Origin: Virgibacillus sp. AGTR
GTDB taxonomy: Bacteria; Bacillota; Bacilli; Bacillales; Amphibacillaceae
Length of the DNA: 57,880 nucleotides
NCBI RefSeq assembly: GCF_016919725.2
Contig: NZ_JAJERH010000019.1
Location: forward strand, 1-57,880
Direction: 5' to 3'
Positions 17,353 through 29,400 of the stretch are shown here, piece by piece (the first letter of the stretch is position 1; each line of letters starts with the position of its first letter). A program made the translations under genes and the position numbers. The notes beneath the pieces were generated by a model. The model ran no database searches. It saw only the letters and a program-made list of their open reading frames with translations, and was not told where the DNA came from.

Positions 17353-17402
17353 TTATAATTATCCCCATGGATAATTATAAAGTATTATGAATCTAATGTG
17401 AA
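17353..17402 (-). promoter_or_regulatory. citZ promoter with palindromic operator
   Basis: On the minus strand TTCACA (17402-17397), a 17-base spacer and TATAAT (17379-17374) form a sigma-A promoter. A perfect inverted repeat with 12-bp arms (17353-17364 and 17369-17380, arm TTATAATTATCC, loop of 4) covers the -10 and presumed start site. In B. subtilis CcpC binds a dyad at the citZ promoter; that the same protein acts here is inference. Confidence 0.65.
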
Positions 17403-17498
17403 TTGAAACCGATTAATTTTACCAATAAATTTTACAAGAACCACGTATTTCTTGCAAAAAATGGATTTACTTCAATAAATATTCCCCATTAAATTCAT

Positions 17499-17668
17499 AT
17501 AAAGTGAAGCTTCAATCCTTAGGGTTTTGTTTATCCCCCAAGGATGTTAGTACCACAAGAGGTATGACCTAAAGGCCTTTGAACCACTCGGACATTTACT
17601 GGCAGTCGATTTCCACTTACATATCGCTTGATTGCTTAAAGTCAAGGTTTCACTTTCAGTTATATGTA
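17499..17668 (-). repeat. dispersed structured repeat family C, copy 2
   Basis: Read on the minus strand it carries ACTGCCAGTAAATGTCCGA, CTTTAGGTCATACC, TTGTGGTACTAAC and GGATTGAAGCTTCACTTTAT, shared with the copy at 36750. Its second hairpin is ATCCTTGGGG with CCCTAAGGAT (17545-17536 and 17524-17515), a different stem sequence from copies 1 and 4. It occupies most of the spacer between the citZ promoter and ytvI. Confidence 0.75.
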
Positions 17669-17798
17669 GAAAAAAAGAAAACCAACGCTCGTTTGTACAA
17701 TGAACATCGACTTTACTAATTTATACGTCTATTCTTCATTAAAATTTCATATGTAATTAAAAGAAGCTATTAGAATTCTATAAAAATGAGGTTACATT

Positions 17799-18905
17799 AT
17801 GTACAAGCCAATTTTATTTCAAACATTACGTTTTTTTATTGTTGCTATCGTCTTCATTGTTTTGTGCATCGTTGTTACGAAAAGCTTTGCATATTTATAC
17901 CCTTTAGTGATTGCAATACTTCTATCAGCTCTAATAAATCCAGTAGTATCAATCCTTGAAAGAAAGCTGAAATTCCCTAGAATGCTAGCAGTTACCTTTA
18001 TCATGATTATAATCATTGCCACTCTAGGGGGTATTCTACTATTCATTTTTTCCGAGCTATTACAAGGCACACAATTTTTAGCAGATGAGATACCACAGCA
18101 TTTCCAAACAATTAGTCTCTTCGTAACAGATTTTATTAATAACACCATCATACCATTATATCAGAAAATTATTTCTTATGTTCGCATGTTAGACACTTCT
18201 CAACAATTAGCGATCAGTGAAAATATAAAACAGTTTGTTACTAATCTTACTGCAAGCGGAACCACTTTTGTACAAGATCTACTCTTCAAGATACCAGCTT
18301 TCATTACTAGCTTACCTAGTTCTATCACTGTCATTCTCTTTATTCTTCTTGCGGTTTTTTTAATTACAAATGATTATGACAGCCTAAAGCATCTTTTAAA
18401 GAATTTGAGTCCAAGCTTCGCCAAGCAACCAATGGCTAATATCGCGAGGCATCTAAAAAGCACAATATCTGGATATATCAAAGCTCAATGTATTCTTGTA
18501 TTGATAACTGCTTTACTCGTTTATGTTGGTTTATTACTATTAAACATCGAACATGCTTTTACAATTGCACTCTACTCGGCAATGATGGACATCCTCCCAT
18601 ATATTGGCTCGGGAATTATCTTTATTCCTTGGATGGTCTACGTATTCCTAATTGGTAATTATTCTATGACTATTAGTTTAGCTATTCTATATGGTTTAAT
18701 TATTATTATTCGTCAGTTTATTGAGCCAAAAATCCTTGCTTCAAGTATGGGACTTCACCCTTTAGCAGCATTAATTACATTATTTGTAGGTATACAGCTT
18801 TGGGGCGTAGTTGGATTTATACTAGCGCCTGTCTTCTTGATCATCATAAATGCATTACATCAAGCAGGTACATTTCAAGAAATTTTGCAGTTTATTAAAG
18901 GCTAA
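17799..18905 (+). CDS. ytvI: AI-2E family transporter-like membrane protein YtvI
   Basis: A 368-residue integral membrane protein of the AI-2E exporter/PerM-like family; YtvI is annotated as a sporulation membrane protein. About seven to eight hydrophobic segments are visible, including residues 8-30, 34-52, 60-85, 155-185, 215-240 and 280-360, with a long partly soluble section at about 85-150. The GAGGT site is 6 bases from the ATG. It is a lone plus-strand gene converging on fxsA with 2 bases between the stop codons and no clear terminator. Substrate unknown. Confidence 0.85.
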   Translation: MYKPILFQTLRFFIVAIVFIVLCIVVTKSFAYLYPLVIAILLSALINPVVSILERKLKFPRMLAVTFIMIIIIATLGGILLFIFSELLQGTQFLADEIPQHFQTISLFVTDFINNTIIPLYQKIISYVRMLDTSQQLAISENIKQFVTNLTASGTTFVQDLLFKIPAFITSLPSSITVILFILLAVFLITNDYDSLKHLLKNLSPSFAKQPMANIARHLKSTISGYIKAQCILVLITALLVYVGLLLLNIEHAFTIALYSAMMDILPYIGSGIIFIPWMVYVFLIGNYSMTISLAILYGLIIIIRQFIEPKILASSMGLHPLAALITLFVGIQLWGVVGFILAPVFLIIINALHQAGTFQEILQFIKG

Positions 18906-18907
18906 TA

Positions 18908-19297
18908 TTACCATCTACGGTAGATTATCTTTCGATTTGTAATCCATCGTTTTATAAATTGCTCTATCTTTTTCCTAAACGGTCTCCGTGTTGTTGGGAT
19001 TACTAACATAAACCCAATAAAATCTGATATAAAACCTGGCGTTACTAATAAAACAGCACCAATTAAAATACAGATGCCATCAATAATGTAGCCAGTAGGC
19101 GCTTCTCCTTTCTGCATAGAAAGTTGTGCGCGCTTCCATGTTTCAATACCCTGTTGCTTCGCTAATAAAAACCCTACTGCACCAGTTAGTAATATTAATA
19201 GAACAACCCACCATGCGCCTATCATACCACCAACCCATATAAATACACCTATCTCTAACGCGGATAATAAAAACGCTATCAACAAAAACCAACGCAT
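18908..19297 (-). CDS. fxsA: FxsA family membrane protein
   Basis: A 129-residue membrane protein of the FxsA family, named for suppressing F-plasmid exclusion of phage T7 in E. coli; the normal role is unknown. Hydrophobic segments lie at about 3-22, 27-46 and 70-100, and the segment LLVTPGFISDFIGFMLVIP is the family hallmark. The C-terminus is basic (RKKIEQFIKRWITNRKIIYRRW region, partly quoted as RRPFRKK). A GAGGGAG site precedes the ATG. It follows pyk, as in B. subtilis. Confidence 0.88.
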   Translation of the reverse strand: MRWFLLIAFLLSALEIGVFIWVGGMIGAWWVVLLILLTGAVGFLLAKQQGIETWKRAQLSMQKGEAPTGYIIDGICILIGAVLLVTPGFISDFIGFMLVIPTTRRPFRKKIEQFIKRWITNRKIIYRRW

Positions 19298-19350
19298 AGA
19301 TTTAGCTCCCTCTACAAAGTATTGTCATAATATGATACGAATTAAAGAAA

Positions 19351-19393
19351 AAAGTAAACAGTGAAAAAGGATTATCGTCCTTTTTCACTGTTT
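19351..19393 (-). terminator. terminator of pfkA-pyk
   Basis: AAACAGTGAAAAAGGA (19393-19378 on minus) pairs perfectly with 19371-19356 (16 bp), followed by ACTTTTTT. It lies just past the pyk stop and before fxsA, so fxsA is likely to need its own promoter or read-through. Confidence 0.85.
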
Positions 19394-19398
19394 CTTCG

Positions 19399-21159
19399 TT
19401 AAAGGACTCTTGTATGTCCTTGATAAATATCGCCTTTTGCGCCATCAATTGTAATATCTTCTGCATTTTTGATAACATCAAATACGTTTTTAACACCTAC
19501 AACAACCGGAATACCAAGGCTTAAACCAACAACAGCCGCATGAGAAGTTAAGCCACCTTCTTCTGTTATGATGCCACTGGCTTTTTCAATTGCTGGCATC
19601 ATTTCTCTGTCTGTACCATATGTTACTAAAATATCTCCTTCTTGTACTTGCTTCACTGCTTCTTCAGCAGATTTCACAACGACTGCTTTGCCATATGCAC
19701 TTTTTCTCCCAATTCCTTGTCCCTTTGCGATAACGTCACCTATCACGTGTACCTTCATCAGATTTGTTGTACCACTTTCACCAACGGGAACTCCAGCTGT
19801 AATGATTACTCTATTCCCGTGTTCAACAATCCCTGATTGCAATCCACGCTCAACTGCGACATCGAGCATTTCGTCCGTTGAATTTGCTCGATCACCCATT
19901 ACTGCATGAATTCCCCAGACCAATGCTAGTTGACGATTTACCCTTTCTGAGAAGGTTACTGCCAATATTGGTACCTGTGGACGATATTTGGAAATCATGC
20001 GTGCGGTATGCCCACTCTCTGTTGGTGTAATAATGGAACTAACAGACAAATTCATTGCCGTATGCGTAACCGACTGACTAATAGCATCTGTGATTGTCAT
20101 ATCAACGTGTTTGGATCGATCTCGTAAAATAGAATGATGATCTAAACCAGTTTCTGCTTTTATTGCAATATTGCTCATTGTTTGTACCGATTCAACTGGA
20201 TAATCACCAGCAGCGGTTTCTCCTGATAGCATAATTGCGTCCGTACCATCGAATATAGCATTTGCAACATCAGATGCCTCTGCTCTTGTGGGACGTGGAT
20301 TTCGTTGCATAGAATCTAACATTTGCGTTGCTGTAATCACTGGTTTACCTGCTGTATTACATTGTTTAATTAATTTTTTCTGTACTAACGGCACATCTTC
20401 AGCAGGAATTTCTACTCCCAAATCTCCACGTGCAACCATTAGTCCATCGCTCACTTCAAGAATACTGTCGATATTATCAACACCTTCTTGATTTTCAATT
20501 TTAGGGATAATTTGTATATGTGTAGCATGATGTTTTTCTAAAAGCTCTTTAATTTCTAATATATCAGATGGACGTCTGACAAATGATGCGGCAATGAAAT
20601 CGACATTTTGTTCAATACCGAACTCAATATCCTTAGCATCCTTTTCAGTAATACCTGGAAGGTTTACGGATACATTTGGCACGTTTACCCCTTTTTTATT
20701 TTTTATTAGTCCAGAATTTAAGGCTGTCGTCTTTAATTCTTGGTTCGCTTTATCAACATCGGTAACCTCTAGTTCAATAAGACCGTCATCTAATAGTATC
20801 TTAGAACCTTCGTGTACATCATTTATTAATCCCGGATACGTGATAGAAAAACGCTCAGCAGTACCTTCAACTTCTTTCATGGAAACATATACATCATTAC
20901 CTTGAACAAGCTCTGCCTTTCCATCTTTAAAGTTCCCTGTACGAATTTCTGGCCCTTTTGTATCTAATAGTATACCTACTGTTTTCCCTGTTTTTTCGGC
21001 AGCCTTACGAATATTACGTATACGAGCACCATGCTCTTCAAAATCACCATGCGAAAAGTTTAACCTAGCAACATTCATACCTGCTTCAATCAGTTTTTCT
21101 AATTTGTCGATTGATTCCGAAGCGGGTCCAATCGTACATACAATCTTTGTATTTCTCAT
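19399..21159 (-). CDS. pyk: pyruvate kinase
   Basis: Transfers phosphate from PEP to ADP, the last glycolytic step. The 586 aa are longer than the usual ~475 because of a C-terminal PEP-utilising mobile domain with the motif [10 protein letters not shown], as in other Bacillus pyruvate kinases. The N-terminus [10 protein letters not shown], the catalytic-site [12 protein letters not shown] and [11 protein letters not shown] are all present. The site GGAGGAAG precedes the ATG. It follows pfkA after 167 bases. Confidence 0.96.
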   Translation of the reverse strand: MRNTKIVCTIGPASESIDKLEKLIEAGMNVARLNFSHGDFEEHGARIRNIRKAAEKTGKTVGILLDTKGPEIRTGNFKDGKAELVQGNDVYVSMKEVEGTAERFSITYPGLINDVHEGSKILLDDGLIELEVTDVDKANQELKTTALNSGLIKNKKGVNVPNVSVNLPGITEKDAKDIEFGIEQNVDFIAASFVRRPSDILEIKELLEKHHATHIQIIPKIENQEGVDNIDSILEVSDGLMVARGDLGVEIPAEDVPLVQKKLIKQCNTAGKPVITATQMLDSMQRNPRPTRAEASDVANAIFDGTDAIMLSGETAAGDYPVESVQTMSNIAIKAETGLDHHSILRDRSKHVDMTITDAISQSVTHTAMNLSVSSIITPTESGHTARMISKYRPQVPILAVTFSERVNRQLALVWGIHAVMGDRANSTDEMLDVAVERGLQSGIVEHGNRVIITAGVPVGESGTTNLMKVHVIGDVIAKGQGIGRKSAYGKAVVVKSAEEAVKQVQEGDILVTYGTDREMMPAIEKASGIITEEGGLTSHAAVVGLSLGIPVVVGVKNVFDVIKNAEDITIDGAKGDIYQGHTRVL

Positions 21160-21326
21160 TTCTTGCTTCCTCCTTAGCTAATACCAATAAAGTAACACTT
21201 ATTTAAAAGAATTCATTCCCTTAGAGAAACGGTGCTAACGGCAGTTCTTTTATCGTCTATACGTCAATAAAAATATGTTGAGTGAAAATAAATTACAATT
21301 CGTTACCATCCGAAAAAACAACTAAA

Positions 21327-22295
<969 letters not shown>

Positions 22296-22343
22296 TCACC
22301 TCTAGTCGAACTTTTTATCTATGTTTAATAATACCCTCTCTTA

Positions 22344-22372
22344 AAGATAATTGGAATTTAGTAAAATAGCAA
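22344..22372 (-). promoter_or_regulatory. probable sigma-A promoter of pfkA-pyk
   Basis: On the minus strand TTGCTA (22372-22367), 17 bases, then TATCTT (22349-22344), about 60 bases before the pfkA start. Only a moderate match to consensus. Confidence 0.4.
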
Positions 22373-22418
22373 TTGAAAGCATGTAGAACATAGAGAATTT
22401 CATCAAAAACACGAAGAT

Positions 22419-22443
22419 GAGGTTGACATAAAATGTCAACCTC
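22419..22443 (-). terminator. hairpin downstream of accA
   Basis: GAGGTTGACAT and ATGTCAACCTC form an 11-bp perfect stem with a 3-base loop, 84 bases past the accA stop. The minus strand continues ATCTTCGTGTTTTTG, a delayed T-tract. Confidence 0.45.
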
Positions 22444-22526
22444 TAAAAATAATGTACGCGCCTGATATGCTTAACACTTTACAAACTGCCTTGCAATCTT
22501 TAAAAGAAGAAAGAACAGCACTTGAG

Positions 22527-23483
22527 TTATAACAGATTATAATCACCGATCTGTTTATATTTTTGCCATCTATTCTCAAGCAATGTGTCTGCAGAGCATT
22601 TACTTAACGTATGCAACGATTGCTCTAATACCTCATCCAAATAAGCCGCTTGTTGGTCTAAATCTCGATGTGCTCCACCTTTAGGCTCAGGTACTATCTT
22701 ATCAATCACTTGCAATTTCTTCAAATCATATGCGGTAATTTTCATTGATTCAGCTGCACGCTGAGCATATGCCGAATCTTTCCACAGGATGGATGCAGCT
22801 CCCTCCGGAGATATAACAGAGTACGTACTGTTTTCCAGCATATGTATCTCATCACCAACTCCTAAGGCAAGGGCACCACCGCTGCCTCCTTCGCCAATAA
22901 CCACACATACGATGGGGACTCTTAAGCCTGCCATTTCCATTAGATTACGGGCTATCGCCTCACTTTGGCCTCTTTCTTCAGCAGCTTTTCCTGGATATGC
23001 ACCCTTTGTATCTATAAAACAAATGATTGGTCGTCCGAACTTCTCTGCCTGCTTCATATGTCTTAATGCCTTACGGTAGCCTTCTGGATGTGGCATACCG
23101 AAATTTCTTCGTAAATTTTCTTTTGTATCTTTCCCACGTTGATGCCCTATAACAGTAACTGGATTATCTTTATAATATGCTATTCCAGCAATTATTGCCT
23201 CATCATCACCAAATAACCGATCTCCATGAAATTCAATAAAATCGGTGAACAGTTTATGAACATAGTCTAATGTAGTCGGACGCTCTGAATGTCTTGCAAG
23301 TTGGACTCGATCCCAGGGTTTTAAGTTTCCGTAAATATCATTTTCTAATACAGCTAGCCTTTTCTCTAATGTTGTAATTTCATCCGATAAATCAATCTCA
23401 CTATCCTGTGTAAATCGCTTAAGTTCAGAGATTTTCTCTTTTAAATCAACGATGGGTTTCTCAAATTCTAAAACTTGTTTCAC
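22527..23483 (-). CDS. accA: acetyl-CoA carboxylase carboxyltransferase, alpha subunit
   Basis: With AccD it moves carboxyl from biotin-BCCP to acetyl-CoA, making malonyl-CoA. The 318 aa are standard; the crotonase-like core has [18 protein letters not shown] and the oxyanion loop [10 protein letters not shown]. It starts with GTG, overlapping the accD stop codon (GTGA), so translation is coupled and subunits are made in balance. The C-terminus contains the acyl-CoA carboxylase helix with KGGAHRD. Confidence 0.96.
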   Translation of the reverse strand: MKQVLEFEKPIVDLKEKISELKRFTQDSEIDLSDEITTLEKRLAVLENDIYGNLKPWDRVQLARHSERPTTLDYVHKLFTDFIEFHGDRLFGDDEAIIAGIAYYKDNPVTVIGHQRGKDTKENLRRNFGMPHPEGYRKALRHMKQAEKFGRPIICFIDTKGAYPGKAAEERGQSEAIARNLMEMAGLRVPIVCVVIGEGGSGGALALGVGDEIHMLENSTYSVISPEGAASILWKDSAYAQRAAESMKITAYDLKKLQVIDKIVPEPKGGAHRDLDQQAAYLDEVLEQSLHTLSKCSADTLLENRWQKYKQIGDYNLL

Positions 23484-24340
23484 GCTTCTTCCCCACCTTT
23501 CTGATGAAACTTAAGCAACTTTGATAATAGTTCCTGCATTTCTTGACGGTGAACAACCTTATCGAGCTGTCCATGCTTTAATTGAAACTCAGCAGTCTGA
23601 AAATCTTCTGGTAATTTTTCCCTAATTGTTTGTTCAATAATTCGTCTACCTGCAAATCCGATTAACGCTCCAGGTTCTGCGATATTATAATCACCTATTG
23701 ATGCAAAACTTGCAGATACTCCGCCAGTTGTAGGATGCGTCATGACAGAAACCATAAACCCACCTGCATCGCTAAAACGTTTCACGGCAATAGAAGTCTT
23801 TGTCATTTGCATTAAGCTTAATAAACCTTCCTGCATCCTCGCTCCACCAGATGCAGTAAATATAATAAAGGGCAGTCCTTCATTCTTTGCGTTTTCTAAT
23901 GCTCTTGCAATTTTTTCACCGATTACAGATCCCATACTTCCCATTCGAAAAGTCGAATCCATGACAGCAAACGCTGTAGCTTGTCCTTCAATTGTACCTT
24001 TTCCTGTAACGACACCCTCATTTAAACCTGTTTTTTTACGATCTTTTACCACTTTTTCTTCATAACCAGGAAACTGAAGTGGGTTACTCGTAATAAGATC
24101 ATTATCCCATTCTTCAAAGCTGTTTTCATCAAATAATGTATCGATACGATCCCAAGCTTGTAAGGGGTGATGATACCCACAATTTGGACAAACTTGTAAA
24201 TTCTTATTCATTTCTTTTCGATAATATATTTTATGACATCCGTTACATTTTTGCATTAGCCCTTCTGGAACATCTGCTTTTGCTTGTTCGCTAGGAATGG
24301 ATGCGTATTTTCTTCGCTTGCCAAAAAAATCCTTAAGCAA
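23480..24340 (-). CDS. accD: acetyl-CoA carboxylase carboxyltransferase, beta subunit
   Basis: Partner of AccA in malonyl-CoA synthesis. The N-terminal zinc ribbon has C32, C35, C51 and C54; the core has SGGARMQEG and the [11 protein letters not shown] loop. The start is a TTG at 24340 preceded by AAAGGAGG with a 7-base spacer, giving MLKDFFGK as in B. subtilis (286 aa). The ATG at 24370 lies upstream of that ribosome site and is not a credible start. It overlaps accA by 4 bases. Confidence 0.95.
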   Translation of the reverse strand: MLKDFFGKRRKYASIPSEQAKADVPEGLMQKCNGCHKIYYRKEMNKNLQVCPNCGYHHPLQAWDRIDTLFDENSFEEWDNDLITSNPLQFPGYEEKVVKDRKKTGLNEGVVTGKGTIEGQATAFAVMDSTFRMGSMGSVIGEKIARALENAKNEGLPFIIFTASGGARMQEGLLSLMQMTKTSIAVKRFSDAGGFMVSVMTHPTTGGVSASFASIGDYNIAEPGALIGFAGRRIIEQTIREKLPEDFQTAEFQLKHGQLDKVVHRQEMQELLSKLLKFHQKGGEEA

Positions 24341-24484
24341 GGCAATTCCTCCTTTTTTCAACAAAACCATGGCATACGAGCAACAAAGCCTGGTGCCTTA
24401 AAGACAGCAAGAATGAAACCCTATAATATATAGTATAGCGAACTCAAATTAAAAAAATTGTCATAATCCGCCGTCTAAAAACCT

Positions 24485-25108
24485 TTATTTATCAGCTAAA
24501 GCGTCGAATAACGTTTCAATCGAATTAAAATCTCGTTCAACGTACAGCTGAATGAGTTCTTGATAAAATATGGAACTCGTATAAACATCCTCTACGGTGA
24601 TAGCAAATTCATACATTAAACGCCATACCTTCGTAAATAACAAATTATCTGTTCTTTCAAAGATATAACTAAAAAAAGCAGCGTGCCTATCGTTTGGCTT
24701 TCGTTCATCACTAGTTATAATCGTTTTCAACGCTTTGATTTCTGTTTCATGTATCCTATCAAAAGCAAGTTTTGCTGCCTCTTTTTCTAATATTCGAATA
24801 GTAAGTAATAATTCAACCTTTATTTGATCTCCTTGTAATATAAAAGAAGAGAGCAATTCAACCGTCTGATAAGAACGATAAGCACTTAAATAAGTACCCT
24901 CACCATGCCGTGTCTCAATTAAACCTAGTAGTTCCATTGCGCGTAATGCCTCACGTATGGAAGACCTTCCGGCTTGGAGCTTTTCAGCAAGCTCTCTTTC
25001 CGAAGGAAGCTTGTCTCCTGGTTGTAAATTATTACTATTAATAAAGTGTCGAATCTCGGTTAATACACCGTGATATACTTTTTGTTTTGATGGCATGGAC
25101 ACAGCCAT
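24485..25108 (-). CDS. GntR family (FadR subfamily) transcriptional regulator
   Basis: DNA-binding regulator of 207 aa. The N-terminal winged helix (about 10-75) has the GntR signature LQPGDKLPSERELAEKLQ and the recognition helix RSSIREALRAMELLGL. The C-terminal ~125 residues are alpha-helical, like the FadR ligand domain. An AAGGAG site fixes the start. It lies 20 bases after the malic enzyme gene and 144 before accD, so it may control malic enzyme (NADPH, pyruvate) or malonyl-CoA supply. The metal-binding His residues typical of FCD domains are not obvious. The ligand is unknown. Confidence 0.85.
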   Translation of the reverse strand: MAVSMPSKQKVYHGVLTEIRHFINSNNLQPGDKLPSERELAEKLQAGRSSIREALRAMELLGLIETRHGEGTYLSAYRSYQTVELLSSFILQGDQIKVELLLTIRILEKEAAKLAFDRIHETEIKALKTIITSDERKPNDRHAAFFSYIFERTDNLLFTKVWRLMYEFAITVEDVYTSSIFYQELIQLYVERDFNSIETLFDALADK

Positions 25109-25128
25109 GACTCACTCCTTTTAACACA

Positions 25129-26367
25129 TCATTTTTCATCAATCTGTGTTAATCTTCTCGTTTTCTCCGCTACGTCTTCTGGATCAACTTCTATTCTAGC
25201 CACACCTGATTCCATTGCGGCAAGTGCGACACTTTTGGCGACGATAGGCGCAACTCTAGCATCAAATGGAGCAGGAATTACATAGTCCTCATTTAACTCA
25301 CTTTCTGAAATTAGCGAAGCAATAGCATTTGCTGCTGCAACCTTCATACGTTCGTTAATTCTAGTAGCTCGGACATCCAATGCACCACGAAAGATCCCAG
25401 GAAAGGCAAGTACATTATTAACTTGGTTCGGAAAGTCAGAACGGCCAGTCCCAATCACCTTTGCGCCAGCTTCCTTAGCCAACTCCGGCATGATTTCAGG
25501 ATCAGGGTTTGCCATCGCAAATATAATCGAATCATCATTCATTTTCTCTACCATTTCCTTCGTTAGTGCACCACCTACGGATACACCAATAAATACGTCA
25601 GCACCATCAAGCATTTCTTCAAGACTACCTTCTTTTTTAGCCTGATTCGTATATTTTGCCACTTTTTCTTTCACGTCGTTCATACCATATGAACGTCCCT
25701 CAAATATGGCACCTCTAGAGTCACACATAACCATATCACGTACGCCAAAGCTATATAATAATTTAATAATTGCAATCCCAGCTGCTCCAGCTCCGTTTGC
25801 TACAACTTTAATATCCGAAAAAGACTTACCGACTAATTTAAGTGCATTGATTAATCCTGCAACAGTTACAATAGCAGTCCCATGCTGATCATCGTGGAAT
25901 ATAGGTATATTTGTTTCCTTTTTAAGACGCTCTTCAATGATAAAACAATTTGGTGCTGCTATATCCTCTAGATTCACTCCACCAAATGTAGGCTCCATCA
26001 GCTTTACAGCATTTACAATTTCTTCTACATTTTGGGTAGCCAAGCAAATAGGAAAGGAATCTACACCAGCAAAGCTTTTAAATAAGACAGACTTCCCTTC
26101 CATTACTGGAAGTGCTGCCTCTGGCCCAATATTTCCAAGTCCTAACACCGCTGAGCCATCACTGACAACCGCAACCATATTCCCCTTCATTGTATAATCA
26201 TAAACCGTTTCCTTATGGTCATGAATTTCCTTACAAGGTTCAGCTACTCCAGGAGAATATGCTAGACTCAACTCCTTTGCATTGGTAACTGGTATCTTTG
26301 ATTGTGTCGTTAGTTTACCTTTATTTACTTTATGCAAGTGCAACGCTTTATCTCTTAAGCTTGCCAT
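25129..26367 (-). CDS. ytsJ: NAD(P)-dependent malic enzyme (YtsJ type)
   Basis: Decarboxylates malate to pyruvate with reduction of NAD(P), a source of NADPH in Bacillus. The 412-residue short type has the tyrosine region SLAYSPGVAEPC, the Lys/Asp region GNMVAVVSDGSAVLGLGNIGP, the catalytic FHDDQHGTA, and the dinucleotide loop NGAGAAGIA. There is no phosphotransacetylase extension. The GGGAG site is 11 bases from the ATG. It follows dnaE and precedes the GntR gene. Confidence 0.94.
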   Translation of the reverse strand: MASLRDKALHLHKVNKGKLTTQSKIPVTNAKELSLAYSPGVAEPCKEIHDHKETVYDYTMKGNMVAVVSDGSAVLGLGNIGPEAALPVMEGKSVLFKSFAGVDSFPICLATQNVEEIVNAVKLMEPTFGGVNLEDIAAPNCFIIEERLKKETNIPIFHDDQHGTAIVTVAGLINALKLVGKSFSDIKVVANGAGAAGIAIIKLLYSFGVRDMVMCDSRGAIFEGRSYGMNDVKEKVAKYTNQAKKEGSLEEMLDGADVFIGVSVGGALTKEMVEKMNDDSIIFAMANPDPEIMPELAKEAGAKVIGTGRSDFPNQVNNVLAFPGIFRGALDVRATRINERMKVAAANAIASLISESELNEDYVIPAPFDARVAPIVAKSVALAAMESGVARIEVDPEDVAEKTRRLTQIDEK

Positions 26368-26483
26368 CTTTACTAATCGCTCCCTTTCGCAGAAAAAATA
26401 CTAATTACCTTCGATGCTTATAGTGGTCTGACCACCCTTAACCTCTCCATTATAACAGATGGTTCGTGTCTGTAAAGTAATGA

Positions 26484-29400
26484 TTATTGTTTGTCTGAAT
26501 CGAACACAACAGATTCTTTTCCAAAGTATGTTTCCAAGTTTTTGATGCTTTCTCTATTTGGATGAATGAAATATTCCTCAGAAAGCTGATATGTCCTTCT
26601 TGTATCTTCCTGAAAAATAATGATTGGCGTATTACCAGGGTTATGATTCGCTATTTGCTTGATCTTTTTTAATTCCGACTCACTACTATTCCCAGAAATT
26701 TTTATAAACAGCCTACCTGTTGTTAATTTGTATAGCACCTCCTCCGATAACAGCTCTACTGATGAGAGTAACCATTGTATTCGTTGATTTCGAGATTCTA
26801 TTTTCCCTTCCATAATAACAAGCAACTCTTCCTTCAACCACCGATTAATTTGACGATATAAATCTGGGAAGACCACTGCCTCCATTTCACCTGTTTCATC
26901 TCCTAATGTAAGAAAAGCCATTGGGTCTCCACGCTTTGTCCGAATCGTTTTAATTTGTTGAATAACAGCCGCACTCTTTACGTTTCTTTTTCCAATTAAC
27001 TTACGTGCATGTGCTAGCCTTATATAGCCACTTCGCTGTAACTGTTTTCTGTACGAAGTTAATGGATGATCAGAGACATAGATACCTAGTAATTCTTTTT
27101 CATCTGCTAGCTTTTTTATTTGCGTAAAGTCTTCAATTAGTACATACTCACCTTCTAATTCTATTTGATCATCGAATAAACGAGGCTGTCCTTGAAACTC
27201 TTTAAAGAGCTCACCTTGTTCTATTGCTTGATCAATAGTTGCCATCAAGCTAGCTCGGTTGCCATGGAATTCATCCATTGCGCCTGACATAACCAAAAGT
27301 TCAATTGTTTGTCTGTTCACTGTCTTTAATGAAATACGTAAACAAAAATCAAAAAGATTCTTAAATGGACGTTCTTTGCGGGCTTGGACAATCTCATGTA
27401 CTACTTGCTTCCCAATACCTTTGATTTGAAGAAGGCCTATGCGAATACAATCCCCTTCTACCGAATAACGCCCGTAGCTTTTATTGATAGATGGTGGTAA
27501 CAGCGTTAATTGTAACTCCTTCATTTCCCTTACATACGTTTGTAGTTTGTCATGTTGATTAACGGAAGAGCTTAAGAGTTCAGCAAAAAAAGCAGCAGGA
27601 AAATGTGTTTTTAAATAAGCTAATTGATAAGTTATTTTACTATATGCTACTGCATGACTGCGATTAAATCCATAATTAGAAAATTTAACAATCCAAGCGA
27701 ATAGCTCTTCAGCAACAGATAGATCATAGCCATTTCCAATACAGCCATCAATGAATTTCCCTTTTTGTTCCTCCATTACCGATTCCTGTTTTTTACTTAC
27801 TGCTCTACGTAATATATCAGCTTCCCCTAGAGAAAAACCAGCAATCTTACTAGCAATTTGCATAATTTGCTCTTGATAAACAAGGACTCCGTAAGTTTTA
27901 ACCAAAATGGAAGCAAGATCAGGATGTGGATAAACAATAGCTTCTTGCTGATGTTTTCGTTTTATATATGTCGGAATATATTCCATCGGACCAGGCCGAT
28001 ATAGTGCGTTAACAGCTACGATATCCTCAAATGTTGATGGTTGTAATTCGCGAAGTACTTGTTTCATCCCTTGGGATTCAAGCTGAAATACACCATTGGT
28101 TTTCCCCTCTTTAAGCAAAGCAAATGTTTCCTGATCATCAGCAGGGATTTCGTTCAGATGAATTGTTTTATTTTTCGAGTAATTTATCGTTCTATTAACA
28201 CGCTCCATTAATGTTAAATTTCGTAGCCCTAGTAAATCAATTTTTAATAATCCTATATCCTCTAAATCATTCATTGGAAATTGAGTTAGCCAGATATCTG
28301 ACCCGCTTGTTGCTAAAGGAATATACTCTACAAGCGGATCCTGTGTTATGACAATTCCAGCAGCATGTGTCGAAATATGCCTAGGAATTCCCTCTAATGT
28401 TGTTGCAACGGTAAACAGCACTTTTAATTGTTCAGATCCCTTTACATACTCTTTTAATTCCTTTGATTCGTTAACAATGTGAACAATACTTTTCTTTGAC
28501 TGAACTGGAATATGTCGCAAAATGAAGGATGCATCCTGTTGATTGATATCCATTGTCTTTATGAGCTCCCTCAGCAATGAACGAGCTGCATAGGTTCCAA
28601 ATGTTATGATCTGAGCCACATGATCATGCCCGTATTTCTCACGAATGTACATCAACACTTCGTCGCGTCTAGTATCAGAAAAATCTATATCGATATCCGG
28701 CATGGTCATGCGCTCTGGATTTAGAAAACGTTCAAATAGAAGGTCATATTCTATCGGATCTATCTCCGTAATCCCCAGAATATAAGCGACTAATGAGCCT
28801 GCAGCAGATCCCCTACCTGGTCCAACAAAAATATTATTTTGTTTAGCGAAACGAATGAAATCTGCCACAATAAGAAAATAATCACTAAACTGCATAGATT
28901 CAATGACACGTAGTTCATAGGTTAACCGACTACGTAGTTCATCTGTTAGCAAGGTATATTTAGAGTTTACTGCCTTCCAGCATAACTTTTCTAAAAACTC
29001 ATGTGCATCCTCATTCCCATTTGGAAGTGGAAAAGATGGAAGATGACGTTGATTAAATTGAAAGTTAACGTCACATTTGGCTTTTATGTTTTCCGTTTCT
29101 GTCAATACTTCTGGCCAGGAAATAAATATATGATCCATCTCTACTTTAGAACGAAGATGATGATGCTGAAGATGCGTACTTATTTGTTTTCCATTCCACT
29201 TTTCATTCATTTTCATCGCTTGTAAGCAATCAAAGGCAATGGCATCCTTCTCCTCTAAATAGCGAACATCATTTAATGCAACTACAGGAATGGAGTATTG
29301 ATCCTTGAACTCCATTCCTTTTTGAATCAGTACCGTGTCTATTTCAGTGCGACTAGCTTCGATGCCAAGATAGAAATCTCCTTGCTTAAACAAGTTCATA

